NCBI RefSeq assembly: GCF_030531065.1
Contig: NZ_JAUNOQ010000011.1
Span: 1-64,000 of the forward strand
Reading direction: 5' to 3'
DNA length: 64,000 nucleotides
From: Phascolarctobacterium sp.
GTDB lineage: Bacteria; Bacillota; Negativicutes; Acidaminococcales; Acidaminococcaceae
Shown here: piece by piece, positions 61,105 to 64,000 of the stretch
Numbering within the stretch: the stretch's first letter is position 1
Layout: the number at the start of each line of letters is the position of its first letter
Notes under the pieces: generated by a model
Database searches by the model: none
Told to the model about the DNA's origin: nothing
Seen by the model: only the letters and a program-made list of their open reading frames with translations
Made by a program: the position numbers and the translations under genes

Positions 61105-61380
61105 TTCTGATGGACTAAAAAAGCCCCTACCTGCATATGCAAGTAGGGGCGTAAATTACGCGGTACCACCCTAATTTATCACTTCAGCACCAGTCCATCA
61201 ACCGGCTCGGAGCTAACGCCTCCGCTGCGCATCAGTCTACTCGCTTTCACTTTCGCTGACGAGTTCATGGGTGATTTACTCAATAAGGCTCCGCGCCGAT
61301 TTGCACCAACCATCGGCTCTCTGCAAGCTTTGCACTTATCTTTATTCCCAATCATCACCTTTATGTGTCGATTTGAAATT
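61105..61380 (-). promoter_or_regulatory. T-box riboswitch leader of the ilv operon
   Basis: On the minus strand the conserved T-box sequence AGGGTGGTACCGCG lies at 61172-61159, followed by a terminator GCCCCTAC/GTAGGGGC (61150-61123) with a U-run. Upstream is a long stem I with an AGAGAGCC...GGTTGG distal region. The probable specifier codon is ATC (isoleucine) at 61275-61273, followed by the usual A. Uncharged tRNA-Ile should favour read-through. Confidence 0.92.
61117..61150 (-). terminator. T-box controlled terminator
   Basis: GCCCCTAC (61123-61130) and GTAGGGGC (61143-61150) with TGCATATGCA-like loop pairing and six A on the left, giving a U-run on the minus strand. Confidence 0.9.
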
Positions 61381-61386
61381 ACTGAT

Positions 61387-61415
61387 ACTATACTACCTTT
61401 TCAGCGACTTGTCAA
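61387..61415 (-). promoter_or_regulatory. Promoter of the ilv operon
   Basis: On the minus strand TTGACA (61415-61410), 17 bp, TATAGT (61392-61387), just upstream of the T-box leader. Between 61416 and 61631 no gene is seen. Confidence 0.85.
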
Positions 61416-61631
61416 CTATTTTCTAGAAAAATTTTAGAAAATGCTTTTTTATACACCACACAAAAGCATTCTCCGATTTTTGTACTTGAACCGCGCACAA
61501 AAAGTAAATTGCCTTATTTTGCGCTCCTTTTCAGTATACATATCTATTCAAAGTCCGCAGATTGCGCACACGCTCTTTGGCAGAGAAAAGCAGCCGACGC
61601 TGAACCTTGCACCGGCTGCCAAAATTTCACT

Positions 61632-63005
61632 TTATATTTTTTTCAGGAAGCTGCCCACGTCATTTCGCACAGCTTCAGCATATTCAGCCTTATGGCCCGC
61701 TAAAAATTCTTTAACGGCAGCGGCCAAACCAGCCTCCTTCGGATTGAGCGCCTTTTTATAGCTCAAAGCTAAGGCACGGCCTGCTTCCGTACCGCACAAG
61801 CTCTCGACGGGGGCGGGGCTGATGCCGGCAGTTTCCGCCAGCTTAGCGTACAGCTCAGCGTCGCTCGCGGCGATAAGTTTGACGGCGCTCAGCCACAGAA
61901 TATTGTTCAGCTTGAAATGCACCTTGCCCTTAGCGTATTTCATTACTGCCGCCGGGTCGGCCAAGCCGATATCGGCGTTGCCCAGGCTCAGGCGGTATTC
62001 AAAAGCCGACGCAATGTCGCAGTGCAGCTGTAAATTTTCTGCCAGCGCCGCGTCCTCGTTCAGCATATCCAGACAAACGGCAGCCAGCTTAATGCCGTTG
62101 CGCTCCAGCTCGTTGGCAATCAGATAATGCTCCTGCGGCGTCAGCAGCTTGCCCGGCTTGGACAAAGACAGCTCAAAATCGATATCCCAGGGCGTATTTT
62201 TCAAATAAGAATTATAAATGAACTGCACGTGCATAATCGCTTCGCCGTATTCCAGAATAATACGGTGCAGCTGCGTTTCTTCAAAAGAAAGCTTGCTATT
62301 GCCCACTTTAAATTCAGCGTTGAGATAAGATGCGTTAACCGCTGCGCGGAAGGTTTCGTTAAATTCCTCAAAGCGCTTTTCTACCTCAGCGTCGGACAGC
62401 TTTTCAATATCCAAATTTATTTTATCGCTGCAATCGAAGCCAATCATACTGTAGCCGTAAAGCAGCGCCTTAACGATATCCTCCTCGGTTTTCAAACCGG
62501 CCGCGTTAGCGCCGTAACCCTCGCGCCAGCCTGCTTCCAGCACGCCCCAGGTCGCGGCGTCCACAGCCTCCAGAAAATTGCGCTGCAAAGCGGCGCTGTC
62601 CTCGGCAGTATAATCTACCAGTACCGGCTTCAGCTGACGCTTAGCAAACAGCTCGGCGGCAAAGGCGTCGGCCTCGCCCAGCCAATCGCTAAAGCCCACG
62701 CTGGCGCCGCGAGTGCCGCAGGCCGACGGCGCGGCCCATTTGACAAAACGGCGCACAACGGCGGCGTTATTGGCGTTAAGCGCCGCTACAGTAACCTGCA
62801 CGCCCTTAACCTCAGTCTTTTGCTCCGCTTCCTTCAGCATAGCGCACAAAGGAGCTTCTCCCTGAGCCGCCACTGCCAAACGCTTGCCGTCCGCAGTACG
62901 CACCAAAGCCAGCCAGCCGCCGGGAACCTCGCATACGGATTTATTTATTACCTCGCCTGCCGCTTCCTGCAAAGCGGCTACGGCTATCGCTTGTTTTAAA
63001 GCCAT
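61632..63005 (-). CDS. uxaE: Tagaturonate/fructuronate epimerase family protein
   Basis: A 457-residue protein of the UxaE family, which interconverts D-tagaturonate and D-fructuronate in hexuronate use. The signature region is AATWGVLEAGWREGYGANA, then GYSMIGFDCSDKINL, and IMHVQFIYNSYLKNTPWDID in the C-terminal half. ATG at 63005 has TGGAGGCAGGAAG upstream; an ATG five codons earlier overlaps that site. No other uronate genes are near. The assignment rests on these signatures; the sequence is divergent at the N-terminus. Confidence 0.78.
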   Translation of the reverse strand: MALKQAIAVAALQEAAGEVINKSVCEVPGGWLALVRTADGKRLAVAAQGEAPLCAMLKEAEQKTEVKGVQVTVAALNANNAAVVRRFVKWAAPSACGTRGASVGFSDWLGEADAFAAELFAKRQLKPVLVDYTAEDSAALQRNFLEAVDAATWGVLEAGWREGYGANAAGLKTEEDIVKALLYGYSMIGFDCSDKINLDIEKLSDAEVEKRFEEFNETFRAAVNASYLNAEFKVGNSKLSFEETQLHRIILEYGEAIMHVQFIYNSYLKNTPWDIDFELSLSKPGKLLTPQEHYLIANELERNGIKLAAVCLDMLNEDAALAENLQLHCDIASAFEYRLSLGNADIGLADPAAVMKYAKGKVHFKLNNILWLSAVKLIAASDAELYAKLAETAGISPAPVESLCGTEAGRALALSYKKALNPKEAGLAAAVKEFLAGHKAEYAEAVRNDVGSFLKKI

Positions 63006-63194
63006 TCTTCCTGCCTCCATTTAAACACATAATTTTTCATACTAATATTATCGCTAAAATCGGCGCGTAAAGCAAGCACAAACTGCACTTTATGTAAAAA
63101 ACCTGCGTTTGCGTATAAACTGCGCACATTTGCTTCTGCTTTGACAAACAGCGACAGGGGAAAATACTACTAGCTGTGGTCTGTGCCTTCCAGG

Positions 63195-63342
63195 TTATCA
63201 ACAGTATACACAAACTTATCCACAGTTTTTGTGCATAACTCGGCGCTGTCTACAAGTTATCCACTAAAGGCTTTCTGAATAAAAGGCTTATTTATGCACT
63301 TCTTACCGCTTTATCAACATGTTATACACAAACTGTGGATAA
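63195..63342. other. DnaA-box cluster, candidate replication origin (oriC)
   Basis: Nine DnaA-box-like nonamers within 150 bases: TTATCAACA (63195), GTATACACA (63204), TTATCCACA (63216), TGTGCATAA (63230), TTATCCACT (63257), TTATGCACT (63292), TTATCAACA (63311), TTATACACA (63322) and TGTGGATAA (63334). An AT-rich stretch follows to the right. Neighbouring genes (rpsF-ssb-rpsR, ychF, serS, rsmA-rnmV, tmk-holB-ricT) are origin-proximal in Bacillus. No dnaA, dnaN or rpmH is visible in the window. Confidence 0.8.
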
Positions 63343-63688
63343 CTTTAATAACATCTCCCGGCATCTTTCCACAGCCCTAGATATAGTGCCGCCGCTTCGT
63401 TAAGCGCAGCCGCGCGTCTAAATTTATTCTGCGATTCAGGCTGTCAAGTAAAAATTTTACCGCGCGCTCCGTTATTTAACATATATTTTACGCTATCTTC
63501 GGCAAAAGGCTTGAACAAGCAGGTTTCCTTTTTCTGATAATTAAAATGTGCCGCGAAATTTTTACGTTAAGAAAAATGCGGCATCATAAAAATAAAATGA
63601 ACAAAGGATTAGCTAACGGCATGATAAAAAAATGGCTACCCATTTACACAGATAACCGCCTGCTTAACAAAATATTTAATTAACGCAA
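63343..63688. other. Non-coding stretch right of the DnaA boxes
   Basis: No gene recognised. The sequence is AT-rich with A/T runs (63470-63670) and could include the unwinding element of the origin. Confidence 0.5.
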
Positions 63689-63716
63689 AACGCGCCCAGT
63701 AATTACTAAGCGCGTT
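63689..63716 (-). terminator. Hairpin terminator
   Basis: AACGCGC (63689-63695) pairs with GCGCGTT (63710-63716); T-rich on the minus-strand side. It would end the transcript of the gene entering from the right border. Confidence 0.65.
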
Positions 63717-63740
63717 GGAAAAACTATTAGATTTTACAAT

Positions 63741-63839
63741 GGATTACTTGGCAGGCGTCCGAGTCTTCCGCATATCTCGGGTTTCCTATCTGTACTATCG
63801 ACGTGTAGATCGGATGAAATCTTCCACCTCAAGTAACCC
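63741..63839 (-). ncRNA. Possible structured RNA downstream of the border gene
   Basis: About 100 bases closed by a stem of GGATTACTTG (63741-63750) with CAAGTAACC (63830-63838). Inner pairs are CCGAG (63759-63763) with CTCGG (63776-63780), and AGAT with ATCT. It lies between the stop of the border gene and a terminator. I cannot match it to a known family. Confidence 0.35.
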
Positions 63840-63855
63840 CTCTTAGGTTATTTTG

Positions 63856-64000
63856 TTAAACTGCTATAGCTGTTAACCTCTGATGCCTTAACAGCTCTTC
63901 TCTTTCGATGCGTTCTATTTCTTTATCTAATTCAGTTTCTGTCATATCTTTAATGTAGTCTGGAATTACTACTTTATCATCCAAAATATACGGTTTTAAT
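63856..64000 (-). CDS. Hypothetical protein, 3' end only (runs off the window)
   Basis: The last 47 codons of a minus-strand gene: LKPYILDDKVVIPDYIKDMT, then ETELDKEIERIEREELLRHQ and RLTAIAV before the stop. The end is a charged helix. No family recognised; the start lies outside the window. Confidence 0.6.
   Translation of the reverse strand, partial: LKPYILDDKVVIPDYIKDMTETELDKEIERIEREELLRHQRLTAIAV

Noticed and set aside
62127-62999. 290-codon plus-strand frame opposite uxaE
   Set aside because: Shadow of uxaE with no start signal or domain.

Overview
The window reads as part of the chromosome of a diderm Firmicute (class Negativicutes). The strongest marker is a porin at 16833-18092 with an N-terminal SLH domain and a beta-barrel, the OmpM/Mep45 type that tethers the outer membrane in this class. 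An autotransporter and a Selenomonas-type lysine/ornithine decarboxylase agree with it, while gene order and controls are Firmicute-like: T-box, rpsF-ssb-rpsR, rsmA-rnmV, tmk-holB-ricT. An Acidaminococcaceae-like gut organism is plausible, but the genus cannot be fixed from sequence alone.

Layout. 0.2-2.7 kb: two Rpn nuclease paralogs behind a 255-bp direct repeat, then an amidohydrolase relic. 2.8-4.7 kb: an SDR enzyme and a LysR regulator. 5.0-11.9 kb: a tetrapyrrole operon (sirC, hemA, hemC, cobA-hemD fusion, hemB, hemL) leading from glutamyl-tRNA to uroporphyrinogen III and the siroheme/corrin branch. 12-16.5 kb: a DUF4143 ATPase, FMN/flavodoxin proteins, a toxin-antitoxin cassette and a second LysR. 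16.8-23.2 kb: the porin, two type I toxin-like elements, and a MerR regulator with its redox and detoxification genes. 23.3-28.3 kb: cysteine desulfidase, lysA, a TrmB-type regulator and a MATE exporter. 28.4-36 kb: housekeeping genes (rsmA, rnmV, a G5/3D protein, trmN6, ricT, holB, tmk) and an Orn/Lys/Arg decarboxylase, followed by a decayed IS30 element. 37-41 kb: lysine/ornithine decarboxylase, serS and a TrxR-like flavoprotein. 41.06-41.49 kb: five tRNA genes (Lys, Glu, Val, Asp, Phe). 41.8-49.3 kb: a copper module (HxlR, copA, copZ), an Rrf2/NAD(P)-binding pair, a second MATE exporter, a FAH-family enzyme and a PHP phosphoesterase. 49.6-58 kb: an AlbA_2 regulator, ychF, an exported protein, an Fst-like type I locus, rpsF-ssb-rpsR, a pfkB-family relic, a DUF1847 protein and the autotransporter. 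58-61.4 kb: ilvN-ilvB-ilvC behind a T-box. 61.6-63.0 kb: uxaE. 63.2 kb: a dense DnaA-box cluster, a likely replication origin. 63.7-64.0 kb: a possible structured RNA and the 3' end of a gene that leaves the window.

Points most worth attention. (1) Four and possibly five promoters with a 19-bp spacer carry CTTAAAG-N4-CTTTAAG-like dyads. They form a local MerR (AdhR/NmlR-like) regulon covering an aldo/keto reductase, two FMN reductases and a lipoprotein flavodoxin. (2) Both Rpn genes have an in-frame internal start that would give a 64-residue C-terminal protein, as in intragenic Rpn antitoxins. (3) Three compact loci pair a tiny hydrophobic peptide with a convergent antisense promoter and a shared bidirectional terminator. 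One is Fst-like with direct repeats at the right places, and one has ATA where its relative has ATG. (4) A toxin-antitoxin cassette and the autotransporter gene each sit between two identical copies of an intrinsic terminator (48 and 52 bp), suggesting terminators act as recombination boundaries here. (5) The origin-like DnaA-box cluster has no dnaA in the 63 kb to its left.
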